Shown here: positions 25,337 through 35,354 of the stretch, piece after piece
How the letters are laid out: every line of letters begins with the position of its first letter
Numbering within the stretch: the stretch's first letter is position 1
Source: Desulfuromonadales bacterium
Lineage (GTDB): Bacteria > Desulfobacterota > Desulfuromonadia > Geobacterales > Pseudopelobacteraceae
Length of the DNA stretch: 64,000 nucleotides
Direction of reading: 5' to 3'
Assembly: GCA_016650295.1 (NCBI GenBank)
Contig: JAENWA010000068.1
Span: 121,560-185,559 of the forward strand
Position numbers and translations under genes: made by a program
Notes under the pieces: model-generated
The model's database searches: none
Seen by the model: the letters and a program-made list of their open reading frames with translations, nothing else
Told to the model about the DNA's origin: nothing

Positions 25337-28129
25337 ATGCGTATCCCCCACATTTCATCATATCAGGTTGAAAACGACTTCGAGGCCTGCTGCGCAGTGA
25401 GGGTGGCATCACTCTTAAACAGCGAATTGTTGAGGGACTATCACTATGGATCAGCCGACGAGCGTTCAACAAATTCATTCTCCAAGCTAAACCCGCGTCA
25501 CCTTCAGAATGCCCGTGAGATGCTGCTTTCTGCGCTGGCTCCCATGACCGGAACAACTTTTGAAATCAGGATTACGGTTATTCCCGACCTGCTGCACAAG
25601 GCTCAGGGGGATATTGGCCTATCCTTGATGATTCGCTCTTTGGGAAAATCAGAGGCCGATGCCAGGGAAAAAGCGGCTGACTGCTTTTTGGCACTGTTCC
25701 CAATTCTGGTAACCTATCTGCCAGAAGCGGATTTGAAACTGATCAGGAGCCGTAAAGAGCTTGATCAGTGCCGGTCACCATTTGATATCAATAATGCAAC
25801 AGCGATACTGCGTCGTACTCAAGACATTCCTTTGGTGTCGGTGGTTGTGCCGAATTATGTTGGTTTTATTGGTGCGGACGCCAGACTTTCCGGCAAGCAG
25901 GACGTAGCCCTGAAACACATGTCACCATGGATTCCATCCTTTGACGACTGGGGTCGCCTTCTGGAGATTCTGACAGGACAACTGGAGCCGACCATGCTGC
26001 TGATCCGGCTGCGCTCTCGAACGGATGTATCAAAAGAAAAGGAACGCTTGACACAGATAGTGGAGCTATGCGAGGCAGCACTGGCTGGGGTTGAAAACGA
26101 TGAATTTGCACTCCGCAAGACCGTCTCGATGTTCGAGGAGCAGAGCCTAACCCGTCTTGAGGACTTGAATCATCCCTGCTTCGATTTAGCGGCACTGATA
26201 ATATCCGGGCGACAGGTGCCCGCAGCTCTGGTGGCAGCGTTCGGAACCGCCATCTCTGGCCGGCGCATGGGTGGAGAGGAACCGACCTGGCTGCAAGGTG
26301 GGCACGATATCAGGATACTTGATGAATCAAGCTTCATGGCTACAAATTACTTTCCGGAGGAGTCTCCCTTCAGTATTGGCGAGGCAGCCTGCGCCTTCCG
26401 CTTCCCCTCCCCTCCCAGTAGAGACATTCCAGGTCTGCCGGTGCAGCGCTTCCGGGCCAATCTGGCCATGCTGCCGCCGGAACTGGACGAGAGCCCTAAT
26501 TCCATCAGGCTCTTTCTGAACGAGTTTCAGGGGATGTCACAGCCGGTGCATATCGATCCCGACGACCGCATGCGGCACTGCTACATCATGGGACAGACCG
26601 GAACCGGTAAAACGTCCCTGATGGAAAACATGATTGTACAGGATATAAGGGCCGGGCGAGGTCTGGCAGTCATCGATCCACACGGCGACATGATCGACAA
26701 CATTCTTAACCGCATTCCCCGTGAACGTGCAATGGATGTAATCGTCTTCGACCTCCTGGACCGGGAACGTCCTCTGGGTTTTAATCTTCTTCAGTGGCGT
26801 ACCATTTCAGAGCGTGATTTGATCATAGATTCGCTCTACCAACATATGGACCATATGTACGATTTGCGTCTAACAGGCGGGCCAATGTGGGAATCGTATT
26901 TCAGGGGGGGACTCAAGCTGTTGATGGGCGATGCTCCACGACCAGGTTTTACGCCTACCATCCTCGAATTCAAGCGTTGTTTCACAGACCGCAAATTCAG
27001 ACACTGGCTGCTTGATTCCATCAGCGACCAGCAGGTCAAGGATTTTGTGACCGAAGCTGAAGATGCTGGTGGCGAAGCTGCGCTTGCCAATATGGCTCCC
27101 TACGTCTCTTCCAAATGGAGCCGTTTTATCAATGACGTTTCTCTGCAGCGGATTATTGGTCAAGAGGAGACCAGTTTTGATTTTGACGAAATCATGAGCG
27201 AGGGGAAGATATTTCTGGTCAAGCTAGGCAAGGGGCGTTTCGGCCCTGAAGTCTCTGCACTATTGGCAAATATGCTGGTGTCCCGTTTCCAGGCATCTGC
27301 CATGAAGCGCGGCGAGATGCCTATGAAAAATAGACGAGACTTCTATCTCTACGTTGACGAAGCTCACACGATGCCCAGTCAGATCGTCACCGAACTGCTC
27401 TCCGAGGCCCGCAAATATCGTCTTGGACTTGTGTTGGCTACCCAGTACTGTTCTCAACTGGGAAATGTCTCCGGTTCCGGAGATGACCTGTTGGCAGCTG
27501 TTTTCGGCAATGTCGGTTCTCTGATAACTTTCCGAACCGGAAGCCAGGATGCCGAGATGCTGGCAAAGGGGTTTGCACCCTATTTCAGCAGCCTGGATAT
27601 TATGTCGCTGCCAAATTATTTTGGATACGCCCGCATGAACCTGAGTAATCAAGCCATGACTCCCTTCAGCTTCCGGACTGAACTGGATAAAACACCTGAG
27701 GATCTGGAACTGGCAAAACGGATACGGACAATATCCCGGCTGAAGTACGGCCAGAACTGTAATATTGTTGATGCTACCATCCTCAGACGTCTGCACTCTT
27801 GGAAAGAGGATACTGAAGAAGAAATACCTCATGCGCTGATCCCCTGCGTGGTTAATCTGATACTGCTTGATCAGGGATATCTGGAGCTTGATGCTTCATT
27901 TAAGATGAATGAAGTACTGAAAAGCTCGGAACTCCTTACGATTCGTGACATCGTGATCAACTCTAAAAGTGAACTGATTCAGAAAAAAGGATTTACCCTT
28001 TCTCAGGTGCATATTCTTGAACGGTACCTGGGAAAACTTGGATGCTGCCTGCCGGAATGGGGGCACTTCGAGAAGAAAGAGGAACAGCTGGATTTTGATG
28101 ATTTTTCAAGTGACAGAACTTCAATGTGA
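25337..28129 (+). CDS. HerA/TraG/VirD4-type DNA-translocating ATPase
   Basis: 930 residues. Walker [14 protein letters not shown], is at about 418-430; [15 protein letters not shown] follows at once, as in HerA, TraG and VirD4 proteins. Walker B is [11 protein letters not shown] at about 669-679, with [13 protein letters not shown] as sensor motif. Residues 1-390 form a unique N-terminal region; the C-terminal 150 residues are a helical extension. Coupling proteins of conjugation belong to this superfamily, but no relaxase or type IV secretion gene is close; HerA-like ATPases also occur in DNA-processing stress clusters. ATG behind AAGGAG. The clpP gene follows 16 bases after the stop, so the two are co-transcribed. 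Confidence 0.85.
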   Translation: MRIPHISSYQVENDFEACCAVRVASLLNSELLRDYHYGSADERSTNSFSKLNPRHLQNAREMLLSALAPMTGTTFEIRITVIPDLLHKAQGDIGLSLMIRSLGKSEADAREKAADCFLALFPILVTYLPEADLKLIRSRKELDQCRSPFDINNATAILRRTQDIPLVSVVVPNYVGFIGADARLSGKQDVALKHMSPWIPSFDDWGRLLEILTGQLEPTMLLIRLRSRTDVSKEKERLTQIVELCEAALAGVENDEFALRKTVSMFEEQSLTRLEDLNHPCFDLAALIISGRQVPAALVAAFGTAISGRRMGGEEPTWLQGGHDIRILDESSFMATNYFPEESPFSIGEAACAFRFPSPPSRDIPGLPVQRFRANLAMLPPELDESPNSIRLFLNEFQGMSQPVHIDPDDRMRHCYIMGQTGTGKTSLMENMIVQDIRAGRGLAVIDPHGDMIDNILNRIPRERAMDVIVFDLLDRERPLGFNLLQWRTISERDLIIDSLYQHMDHMYDLRLTGGPMWESYFRGGLKLLMGDAPRPGFTPTILEFKRCFTDRKFRHWLLDSISDQQVKDFVTEAEDAGGEAALANMAPYVSSKWSRFINDVSLQRIIGQEETSFDFDEIMSEGKIFLVKLGKGRFGPEVSALLANMLVSRFQASAMKRGEMPMKNRRDFYLYVDEAHTMPSQIVTELLSEARKYRLGLVLATQYCSQLGNVSGSGDDLLAAVFGNVGSLITFRTGSQDAEMLAKGFAPYFSSLDIMSLPNYFGYARMNLSNQAMTPFSFRTELDKTPEDLELAKRIRTISRLKYGQNCNIVDATILRRLHSWKEDTEEEIPHALIPCVVNLILLDQGYLELDASFKMNEVLKSSELLTIRDIVINSKSELIQKKGFTLSQVHILERYLGKLGCCLPEWGHFEKKEEQLDFDDFSSDRTSM

Positions 28130-28145
28130 TAAGGGAGAAATAGTC

Positions 28146-28745
28146 ATGAGTATGCCATTCGTCATTGAACAGACCGGCAGAGGAGAGCGACAGTACGACA
28201 TCTTTTCCCGCCTTCTCAAGGATCGGGTCATCTTCCTGGGCGACGCAATTGATAACAGTGTCGCCAACATTGTGGTCGGCCAATTACTGTTCCTGGAATC
28301 GGTCGACCCGGACAAGGACATCCACCTCTACATCAACTCACCCGGAGGCAGTGTGACCGCCGGCATGGCGATTCTGGACACCATGCGTTTTGTCAAGTCG
28401 CCGGTCTGCACTATCTGTATAGGTGAGGCCTCATCCATGGGGGCTTTGTTACTGGCTGCCGGAGAGAAGGGAAAGCGCTTTGCCCTGCCCAATGGCCGTA
28501 TCATGATTCACCAGCCGCTGGGAGGATTTCACGGTCAGGCCACCGATATCCAGATCCGGGCACGGGAGATGTTGCGGGTCAAGGACAAGTTGAACAGGAT
28601 ACTGGCGGAAGCAACCGGACAACCATTCGAACGGATGGAGGCCGATACGGAGCGCGACAATTTCATGTCCGCAGAAGAGGCATTGGAATATGGGCTTATC
28701 GACAGGATCATTGCCACTCGTGCCGACGTCTCTTTAGTAAGTTAG
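28146..28745 (+). CDS. clpP: ClpP-family ATP-dependent protease subunit
   Basis: 199 residues from the ATG at 28146 (GGGAG upstream; longer in-frame reading into the previous gene is not needed). The catalytic triad is in place: S97 in [11 protein letters not shown]122 in MIHQPLGG, D171 in TERDNFMS. Substrate handle YINSPGGSV is at 62-70. It forms the barrel-shaped peptidase that needs an AAA+ unfoldase such as ClpX or ClpA; none is encoded here, so it would use the host's or act with the ATPase upstream. This is probably an additional copy: the usual tig-clpP-clpX-lon context is missing. Confidence 0.93.
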   Translation: MSMPFVIEQTGRGERQYDIFSRLLKDRVIFLGDAIDNSVANIVVGQLLFLESVDPDKDIHLYINSPGGSVTAGMAILDTMRFVKSPVCTICIGEASSMGALLLAAGEKGKRFALPNGRIMIHQPLGGFHGQATDIQIRAREMLRVKDKLNRILAEATGQPFERMEADTERDNFMSAEEALEYGLIDRIIATRADVSLVS

Positions 28746-28749
28746 AGAT

Positions 28750-28778
28750 CATTTTCTGCGTTTTTTGAGCAGAAAATG
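28750..28778 (+). terminator. Hairpin after clpP
   Basis: A perfect 10-bp inverted repeat (CATTTTCTGC / GCAGAAAATG) with a 9-base T-rich loop begins 4 bases after the clpP stop. No T-run follows on the plus strand, so it is only a candidate terminator or mRNA-stabilising hairpin. Confidence 0.5.
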
Positions 28779-28878
28779 AATTCGTTAACGCACTTATCCT
28801 GTCTATCAGGGCTTGAATAAGCAGATTGTATCGTCTGGCAACCACGAGGTTGTCGTTATAAATGCACATATCAGCCTG

Positions 28879-28917
28879 ACAGTCATGGCCACCTGCATAG
28901 CGGGTGGCCATGACTGT
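28879..28917 (+). terminator. Long hairpin in the clpP-lipoprotein gap
   Basis: A perfect 15-bp inverted repeat (ACAGTCATGGCCACC and its complement) with a 9-base loop, followed by only a short TTC. Strong stem, weak U-tract. Together with the hairpin at 28750 it isolates the ATPase-clpP unit from the lipoprotein gene. The 316-base gap contains no convincing gene. Confidence 0.55.
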
Positions 28918-29061
28918 TTCTGGACACAAAAGTTACAAGTTTTCGCACGGATTATGAAAGATCAAATAAAAAATCGACGCTTTGTCATGTTTCAAAAATT
29001 TCGTCGTTACAGAGTATGAGAAGAATGAACATAAAATCAGAAAGTCCAGGAGGGTTCAAAA

Positions 29062-30884
29062 ATGAAAAAAATGTTAACGATGGCCCGTATTATGTTCCTG
29101 CCGGTCCTGCTGTTTCTCGCCGCTTGTGGTGGTGGTGGCGGCGAAGGAGGAGGAGGCGCGGGAGGAGTCACCGTATCCGGCGTTGCTGCTGCAGGAGCGC
29201 CGCTGGTCGGCAGCGTGACCATCAAGGATTCGTCAAGTCCGGCTAAGACGAAGAGCGCAACCATTGTCGGAGACGGCTCATTTTCTATCGATGTAAGTGG
29301 GCTTACGCCGCCGTTCATCATAATGGCGACCGGCACCGTTGGAAGCACCGTGCACACCTTGCATTCATTTGCAAATGGTGCCGGCACTGCCAATGTAAAT
29401 CCTTTTGCCAACCTTGCTGTAGCGCTTGCCTCTGGCGGACTTGATCCGGCTACGATCTATGCCGCGCCCAGCGCTGGAGTAATGCAGACCATCAGCAGCA
29501 AACTCCCCGTGACCATCACGGATATCCAAACCAAATTGGGTGGCTTGCTTGCTCTCTACGACGCAGCCAAGATAGATCCTTTTTTAAGTAATTTCATCGC
29601 CAACCATACCGGTCTTGATGAAGTACTTGATATGGTAAGCATCGATCTAACCTCGGGGGTTATTACCATCAGGAACAAGACAACAAATGCCGTCGTATTT
29701 ACCGCCCCGGTGAATAACTTTGCCGGCGGAATCCTTGATGCGAGTAAGATACCCACACCGCAAATACGGGCCGTTATTTCTCCCATTTTCACGACAGTGT
29801 CATTGAGCAAATCTGTCAATTTCACAGCCGACGTTCTTAGATCTACAAATAAATCTGTGACCTGGAGCGTGGTCGAGTCGAGCGGGGGAACAATAACCAA
29901 TGCAGGTGTCTACACGGCCCCGGCAACTGAGGGGACATATCATGTGAAGGCGACCAGTGTCGCCAATCCCAGCATGCCGGCAATTGCCATTGTCAAAGTG
30001 ATTCCCCTCAATGTCATAGTCGATGTAATTCCAGCATCCGCCACAGTGGCATCTGGCGGGAGCAAATCATTCAGCGCCTCAGTGACCGGCACCAGTAATA
30101 CCGCTGTAACCTGGAGCGTTGTCGAAACTGGTGGCGGTTCAATCACAACTTCAGGTGTCTATACCGCTATACCGCTCCTTCCTCTGCCGGCACCTACCAT
30201 GTCAAGGCCACCAGCGTGTCCGACTCGCTCAAGAGCGACACGGCAGAGGTCATCGTCACTCCGGCAGGCGTCTCCATCAACCCAGCAACCGCCAGCTTGC
30301 CAACAGGCGGCAGCAAGTCCTTCACCGCTACAGTGACCGGCGCCAGCAACACTGCCGTAATCTGGAGTGTTATCGAAACCGGAGGTGGCTCAGTCAGTTC
30401 AGCCGGCGTCTATACCGCTCCTTCCACGGCCGGCACCTACCATGTCAAGGCTGCCAGCGTAGCCGATCCAAGCAAGAGCGCAACAGCTGCCGTAACGGTT
30501 ACTGCTCCTACACCATTCCCGATAGGCACGTGGGTTGGACCGCACAATATCGTCATCAAGGTTGATTCCTTCTATGATGCAAGTGGGTTCAATAATTACT
30601 ATTCAGGATCTGTCAGCTTTCCAGTTTTCAGTGGTGGCATTATAAATGTTTCAGGCAGTTTTATGGATGCAGGAGGATCTATTAATTATGTGCAGAAAAA
30701 TGCCTTAGCGGTATCAGTTCAGTCTTTCAACGGCAACAACATTACATATTTAACTTTTTCTGGTGATGGCACCATTGACTACAACATGAAACCGCCAATT
30801 ACATCTCTGTCAGGGCTACTGGTAACAGTTTCAACGATACCAGGGAATTCATATTCAGAACGGATTACACTGGTTAAACAATAA
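29062..30884 (+). pseudogene. Lipoprotein with bacterial Ig-like repeats, frameshifted
   Basis: Begins with a lipoprotein signal (LPVLLFLAAC, then a poly-Gly stretch) and a carboxypeptidase-like beta domain (GVAAAGAPLVGSVTIKD). Three or more Ig-like repeats with the unit SGGSKSFSA...W-SV-E-GG-GS...GVYTAP...GTYHVKA follow. The frame breaks at an 8-bp tandem duplication (ATACCGCT twice, 30161-30176); the sister repeat lacks the second copy. With one copy removed the frame runs on to 30884 and ends in a beta-rich C-terminal domain starting GTWVGPHNIVIKVD. The intact protein would be about 604 residues, exported and attached to the outer membrane. Slippage could restore it. Confidence 0.85.
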
Positions 30885-30957
30885 GTTTCAGCAACAATTC
30901 CATCTATAACACTAGCAGTGTTTCGAAACAATAATGCCATGAACGGAGAGTGAAACC

Positions 30958-31656
30958 ATGAAATACCAATCTATCAAAAATAAGACGTCTCAATTGAAAA
31001 CGTTGTCCGCACTACTCATCGTTATTCTGTTGTCAGGATGCGCCATCCCGACCGTGATAAAATCAAAACCGGAAGGTGCCACTGTCTACATTGACAACAT
31101 CAAAATGGGCAAAACACCCCTGACGTATTCTGATACGGAAATTCTTTTTTCTCAAAAAAATATCAGACTTGAAATGAACGGATACAATTCTTTTAGCAGC
31201 ATAATAAAAAAAGAAAAACTCAAGGTTGGACCGTTAGTGGGTGCCTGTTTTGCCGGTATTCCCGGTCTTTGGGCGCTTGGATATGCTGAAGAGTATACCT
31301 TCGAGCTAGACAGAGGTCATGCTCCGCGAGCAAAAAATGAGTCCGCACCTGCTAGAGCCGTATCAGAAGACCAGCCCCAAAAAAAACAAGCTCAACCTGT
31401 AGCGCAACCTGTAGAAACGAAATCAGAAATAAGCGTTGCCCCTAACAGCACAAGTTCTTCTATTGAATCAATGGTTGTCATTGAGAGCAAGGCAAAACTC
31501 AGAAAAAAACCTTCTGCCAACGCAGCTGTCATCAAAAACTTGAAAAAAGGGGAAGTTGTCCATGTGATAAAACAAAAAGGTGGATGGTGCCTTGTCGAAC
31601 TTGCAGGGGGCGAAACGGGGTGGTGCGCAATAGGCTCTCTTGCTCAGACAAATTGA
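30958..31656 (+). CDS. Lipoprotein with PEGA and SH3 domains
   Basis: 232 residues. The lipobox is LLSGC at about 25-29. Residues 34-75 form a PEGA-type domain (SKPEGATVYIDNIKMGKTPL). A low-complexity Ala/Gln/Pro linker follows, and residues 170-230 are a bacterial SH3 domain (AKLRKKPSANAAVIKNLKKGEVVHVI...GWCAIGSL), usually a peptidoglycan- or ligand-binding module. Periplasmic, membrane-anchored. ATG behind GGAG; separated by 70 bases from the preceding lipoprotein gene. A role in the cell envelope is likely, with no specific partner visible. Confidence 0.85.
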   Translation: MKYQSIKNKTSQLKTLSALLIVILLSGCAIPTVIKSKPEGATVYIDNIKMGKTPLTYSDTEILFSQKNIRLEMNGYNSFSSIIKKEKLKVGPLVGACFAGIPGLWALGYAEEYTFELDRGHAPRAKNESAPARAVSEDQPQKKQAQPVAQPVETKSEISVAPNSTSSSIESMVVIESKAKLRKKPSANAAVIKNLKKGEVVHVIKQKGGWCLVELAGGETGWCAIGSLAQTN

Positions 31657-31687
31657 TATAGCCCTACATTTATTGACAACCATTTTT

Positions 31688-32299
31688 ATGTGCAGAAAAC
31701 CGAAACTGCTTGTAGTGATTGGGGAGGGAGAGCAGGTTGAAACCCGCTCTCTGCTCTTCTCCTTCAATCCTTTGCAAAAGTTGATTGATAGTTTTGATGA
31801 AGCAAGAAGGAGCATGAAAACCATGAATAGAGAAATCAAAGCTGCTTCTGATTTTGTAAAAGGTACGATTATTTATGTACTTGATTTTGAAGAATGCAAA
31901 TATTTATCAAACAAGGGGTGGGATGAAAGATATAAGGCAGAAGTCTATGAGATCGAGGTTGATTGTGGTTGTAACAGAAATACACCTGCATATAATTGTT
32001 TTGAGCTGAAGTCTTATTCGAGAATATGGACCATGGGTGAATCTGCCATAAAGGTTACCTGTGGTATCGCATACAACTTTCACACATTCGTAACAAATAC
32101 AGGTAAAACCTGTCGAGTCGTATATGAAGCTGCAAAAACGGATAGCAAGTATGGTGCATCTGAAATAATTGAGGCAGGAGATCTGCTGCCAATAGCCTGG
32201 CGTGGCTATGGCATTGAATTCGGCTGGCTTATCGATCGATGGTTACGAAGAATGGAGGGGGAAGTTATATCTGCAGATGATGAATGCTGCATTGTATGA
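31688..32299 (+). CDS. Uncharacterised protein
   Basis: About 203 residues from the ATG at 31688; a more downstream ATG at 31823 has the better ribosome-binding site (AAGGAG) and would give about 158 residues. The region after 31820 is best conserved in character: cysteines in ECKY, DCGCNRN, YNCFEL, VTCGIAYN and DDECC. The end CC-x2 is Cys-rich. No domain recognised. It lies between the PEGA lipoprotein and the phosphatase gene, on the same strand. Confidence 0.5.
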   Translation: MCRKPKLLVVIGEGEQVETRSLLFSFNPLQKLIDSFDEARRSMKTMNREIKAASDFVKGTIIYVLDFEECKYLSNKGWDERYKAEVYEIEVDCGCNRNTPAYNCFELKSYSRIWTMGESAIKVTCGIAYNFHTFVTNTGKTCRVVYEAAKTDSKYGASEIIEAGDLLPIAWRGYGIEFGWLIDRWLRRMEGEVISADDECCIV

Positions 32300-32323
32300 A
32301 CTGACACGGAGTTGAAGGAGCGT

Positions 32324-32407
32324 ATGTTGACATGCTTTTTGTCATTTTTACTTGGATCTGTCGTTATGGTCAGTTACATCAAAACGACAAGGAGGCGGCG
32401 TGAATAA
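32324..32407 (+). CDS. Small membrane protein overlapping the phosphatase start
   Basis: 27 residues: a hydrophobic helix (CFLSFLLGSVVMVSY) followed by a strongly basic end (TTRRRRE). ATG three bases after an AAGGAG. The stop overlaps the first codons of the PP2C gene in another frame (GTG at 32400), a typical coupling arrangement. Such short ORFs occur by chance, but the helix plus positive-inside tail and the ribosome-binding site support it. Confidence 0.45.
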   Translation: MLTCFLSFLLGSVVMVSYIKTTRRRRE

Positions 32408-33134
32408 CACCGAGAGGAAAGGATGTGCCGCAGTTTCATGGCTTAAAAACGCCAAGAGCACCAGGAAGCCGTACGAGGATCGATACCGCTTGTTGAGCAG
32501 GGACATCCCTCTGGTCGGGCGGTCAGGCAGAGGAGAGCTGTTTGCAGTCCTGGACGGCATCGGCGGTGCCCCTCGCGGAATGCAGGCAGCCCAGGCTATT
32601 GCAGATTGTCTGTTGGATTTCTACAGGAAGACGGAAGAAATTCCGGCCGACAGCAATGGGTTGTATCACCATCTGCTTTATACCAACCTGGTAATAAGGG
32701 ACTGGGGTTGCATGGAAGGTACTGACCGTCCACTGGGAGGAGCAGCGGGCACCATCGCCTGGATTCATGACCAACACCTGACACTATTCCATGCCGGCGA
32801 TACAGCAGGAATGCTCCTCCGACAGAATCAGCCTCCACGTGTTCTTACCAGCCCGCATGAAATCGATGGAGGCCTTTACCGTTACTTCGGTTTGGGGCTC
32901 GGCCTTGAAATTGAGGTGAAGTCTGAGCGACTGGAAGAAGGTGACTTGATCCTGATGGTGTCGGATGGTGTCACCAAGGCATACAGTACCGCTGAGGCAG
33001 CGAACATTGTGCAGGAGATTTATGCAAAGACCGGGGATATTGGCTTGGCGGCACAGGAACTGGTGACCCGCTCGCGTAGTAAAAAGTCAGTGGATGACAT
33101 CACGGCGATGGTAATTGAGGTGATCGATGAATGA
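32400..33134 (+). CDS. PP2C-type Ser/Thr protein phosphatase
   Basis: 244 residues from a GTG at 32400 with a perfect AAGGAGGC. All PP2C landmarks are present: PYEDRY near the start, AVLDGIGG (metal Asp), LGGAAGTIAWI with HAGDTAGML, LILMVSDGVTKAYS (second metal Asp) and SVDDITAMVI (third). It should dephosphorylate phospho-Ser/Thr proteins with Mn or Mg. No kinase gene is visible in the cluster, so the partner kinase is elsewhere. The next gene starts 8 bases before its stop. Confidence 0.9.
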   Translation: MNNTERKGCAAVSWLKNAKSTRKPYEDRYRLLSRDIPLVGRSGRGELFAVLDGIGGAPRGMQAAQAIADCLLDFYRKTEEIPADSNGLYHHLLYTNLVIRDWGCMEGTDRPLGGAAGTIAWIHDQHLTLFHAGDTAGMLLRQNQPPRVLTSPHEIDGGLYRYFGLGLGLEIEVKSERLEEGDLILMVSDGVTKAYSTAEAANIVQEIYAKTGDIGLAAQELVTRSRSKKSVDDITAMVIEVIDE

Positions 33135-33666
33135 CATCTACAGGTCTGTTTGTGAAGATATAGCGCACTATTGTCTTGGCAAAGGATATCGTGAGGGACC
33201 AGGAATCAACAACTTTGTCCCGCATGATGCCGTTGCCGCGTTCGGAATGGCCAAGCAATTGATTTGCGCAAACGGCTTTGACCTGTATCTTTCGGTGGCG
33301 CCGGAAGGGCATATCTACGGCTATTTCTTTGAGAAGATGGGTTGCGAGACCATGGAGATTTATGTGCCTTATCCTCCGGTTGGCATCCAGGTGCTCAATG
33401 ACCTCACCGGCATCAAGGGGAAGCGAGTACTCATAATCGAGGATGATATAATCAGCGGTAAATCGCTCCGGCTTGTCGTCAGCTAGCTATTACGTAGTAA
33501 CCCATCAGAGATCAGTCTGTTTCTTGGCCACTCGAAAGGCGTTCAACACCTTGAAAACGTTCCCAAGGAGATATCTCACACCTACCTTACCGAAGATGTA
33601 TACGCCAGTTGTGTCCCTGAAGTTCTTGAACAGGAGTTTCTTCAGTTTTTTACCGTAAAGGCATAG
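33127..33666 (+). pseudogene. Phosphoribosyltransferase interrupted by in-frame TAG
   Basis: Frame one gives 119 residues to TAG 33484-33486, ending right after the PRPP-binding signature RVLIIEDDIISGKSLRLVV. The same frame then continues without further stops for 59 codons (PSEISLFLGHSKGVQHLENVPKEI and on) to TAG at 33664, exactly what a type I phosphoribosyltransferase needs as its C-terminal part; total 179 residues. A nonsense change (for example from a Trp, Gln or Glu codon) or readthrough explains this. Without the second half the enzyme lacks its last strand and helix and is probably inactive. It overlaps the phosphatase gene, and a Nudix gene follows. Confidence 0.8.
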
Positions 33667-33714
33667 TCAATGGAAATGAGAAAGCTAATCCTAAAAACAA
33701 GGAGGAGCAACCTA

Positions 33715-34230
33715 TTGACTTTGATCCAACAGAATGATGAACTTCTCGATCTGGTTGACGATGAAGATCGGGTGATCGGCAGTTTGTCCCGTAGTGCAAT
33801 CTATCGGGAGGGCTTGAAGAATTTCCGGGTAGTAAATGCCTTCCTGGTCAACGACAATGGCCAACTGTGGATTCCAAGGCGAACTGCGAACAAAAGAATA
33901 TTTCCGCTCTGTCTCGACATGAGTGTAGGCGGGCATGTGGCGTCAGGCGAAGATTACCTAACAGCATTTAGACGGGAATTGCATGAAGAGCTAAATATAG
34001 TGCTGGAGGATGTCGAGTGGCGATTCGTCGGGCATTTGACACCATATCAGCACGGAATGTCGGCATTCATGCATTTTTATGAGATACGATGCAATCGTGT
34101 CCCTGAATACAACCAAGACGATTTTGTCGAGTATTACTGGCTGTATCCGCATGAGGTAATCGACAGGTTGAACAACGGAGACAAGTCTAAGGATGATCTG
34201 CAGAGGCTGATAATCTTATTCTATCTTTAA
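33715..34230 (+). CDS. Nudix hydrolase, IPP-isomerase-like
   Basis: 171 residues from a TTG at 33715 that has an ideal AAGGAGGAG 7 bases upstream; the ATG at 33670 gives 186 residues but has none. The Nudix box is GHVASGEDYLTAFRRELHEE (G-x5-E-x7-REL-x-EE). The N-terminal ELLDLVDDEDRVIG and SLSRSAIYREGLKNFRVV are typical of the YfcD/IPP-isomerase-type branch, which acts on unusual pyrophosphate substrates. Part of the PP2C-PRTase-Nudix series, all within a few bases of each other. Confidence 0.85.
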   Translation: MTLIQQNDELLDLVDDEDRVIGSLSRSAIYREGLKNFRVVNAFLVNDNGQLWIPRRTANKRIFPLCLDMSVGGHVASGEDYLTAFRRELHEELNIVLEDVEWRFVGHLTPYQHGMSAFMHFYEIRCNRVPEYNQDDFVEYYWLYPHEVIDRLNNGDKSKDDLQRLIILFYL

Positions 34231-34292
34231 TAGAGCTATAGGATGTTCACTGAGCACTTATATTTGTTTTTCTGTTCTGAAAGGAACTTACG

Positions 34293-34745
34293 ATGAATAC
34301 GTTTTTGGTAAAAATCTGGAAAATGTTGAGGGGGCCATTGCAATGGTATATCCTTTGGGTTATGCATGATAAATTTATAATTGGAGTTTCTGGGGTTATT
34401 TTAAATGATCGTGATGAGGTTTTACTTCTGCGCCATCGATATTGGAAAGACGGTTCATGGGGGTTGCCGAGTGGATATGCAAATAGTGGAGAAAAAATGG
34501 AAGATGCAATAGCAAGAGAAGTTTATGAAGAAACCGGATACAGAATAAAAACCGACGGTATCTTAAAGATGACAAGCGGTTACAAGTTGCGGCTTGAATT
34601 GAGTTATTTAGCTCGTCTAACAGGAGGAAATCTGAAACTCGAAAAAAATGAAATATTAGAGGCAAGATTTTTCGAACCTGCAACACTACCTTCAGGGTTG
34701 CTTCCATCTCATAAGGAAATAATTACGCTTGCTCTTTCACGATGA
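34293..34745 (+). CDS. Nudix hydrolase (MutT type)
   Basis: 150 residues. The Nudix box is perfect: GYANSGEKMEDAIAREVYEETGY (only the key part: G-x5-E-x7-REV-x-EE-x-G). An N-terminal hydrophobic segment (GPLQWYILWVMHDKFI) precedes the fold; this is more like a buried helix than a membrane anchor. Hydrolyses a nucleoside diphosphate-X compound with Mg; the substrate cannot be told. ATG behind AAGGAAC. The second Nudix gene in the cluster, so a modified-nucleotide pathway is plausible. Confidence 0.88.
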   Translation: MNTFLVKIWKMLRGPLQWYILWVMHDKFIIGVSGVILNDRDEVLLLRHRYWKDGSWGLPSGYANSGEKMEDAIAREVYEETGYRIKTDGILKMTSGYKLRLELSYLARLTGGNLKLEKNEILEARFFEPATLPSGLLPSHKEIITLALSR

Positions 34746-34773
34746 TCAATATTTCGAGTAATCTGGAGCAACC

Positions 34774-35319
34774 ATGCGAAATATTGACATCTTCTGCGGC
34801 AGCATCACCGACTGTCCGACAATGCAAGCACAGCTAGAATTGAGGCTAAGGAGGTTGAGCATCATGCTGCGGTTAGTTCTATTTTATATGATCGGAAATG
34901 AAGGTCCCAAGTTATGCGAGTGGACCCACATTCGTCCCGATCAACGCAGTTACCCCAAGGTTGCCGAGATTATTCGACAGCTACCTGGGTGGAGTGAATG
35001 CCGATTGATGCGGTTTGAGAGGATCCGCGATCAGCTTGGTCCAACACCTATCCGTGAGGCCGTCTTTGGTCGCCTTACCTCCCAAAAGGAGGTCGAGGTC
35101 ATCACGGTCCATTACTACGCGGGACATCCGCTTGAGGAGACCACCACCCGGGAAGAATTCCGCGCTTATCTCAAAACATTGGCCGGCATAATCCCTTCAA
35201 ACATAATGGCCCGTTTCATCCAATTTTCACGGGATCCGGAAACGCATCATGTTGAACTGAACCAAGTCATGAACCTTCTGCTTGCGGCAGGCATCGAAGA
35301 GGCAGTCATCTCTCTGTAA
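34774..35319 (+). CDS. Uncharacterised protein
   Basis: 181 residues, ATG with GGAG upstream. No signal peptide; the early LSIMLRLVLFYMIG is hydrophobic but short. Otherwise mixed alpha/beta with acidic and basic stretches; strands such as VITVHYYAG near 111-119. A conserved-looking cluster PKLCEWTHIRPDQRSYPK is present, but I cannot place it in a family. Found 29 bases after the Nudix gene and before the small gene at 35355, in the same direction. Confidence 0.6.
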   Translation: MRNIDIFCGSITDCPTMQAQLELRLRRLSIMLRLVLFYMIGNEGPKLCEWTHIRPDQRSYPKVAEIIRQLPGWSECRLMRFERIRDQLGPTPIREAVFGRLTSQKEVEVITVHYYAGHPLEETTTREEFRAYLKTLAGIIPSNIMARFIQFSRDPETHHVELNQVMNLLLAAGIEEAVISL

Positions 35320-35354
35320 CCCACAAAATAGTGGAAAGAGACTGGAGTGTGATA

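Noticed and set aside
28813..29019. 68-codon ORF in the gap after clpP
   Set aside because: It runs across the 15-bp hairpin and has no ribosome-binding site.
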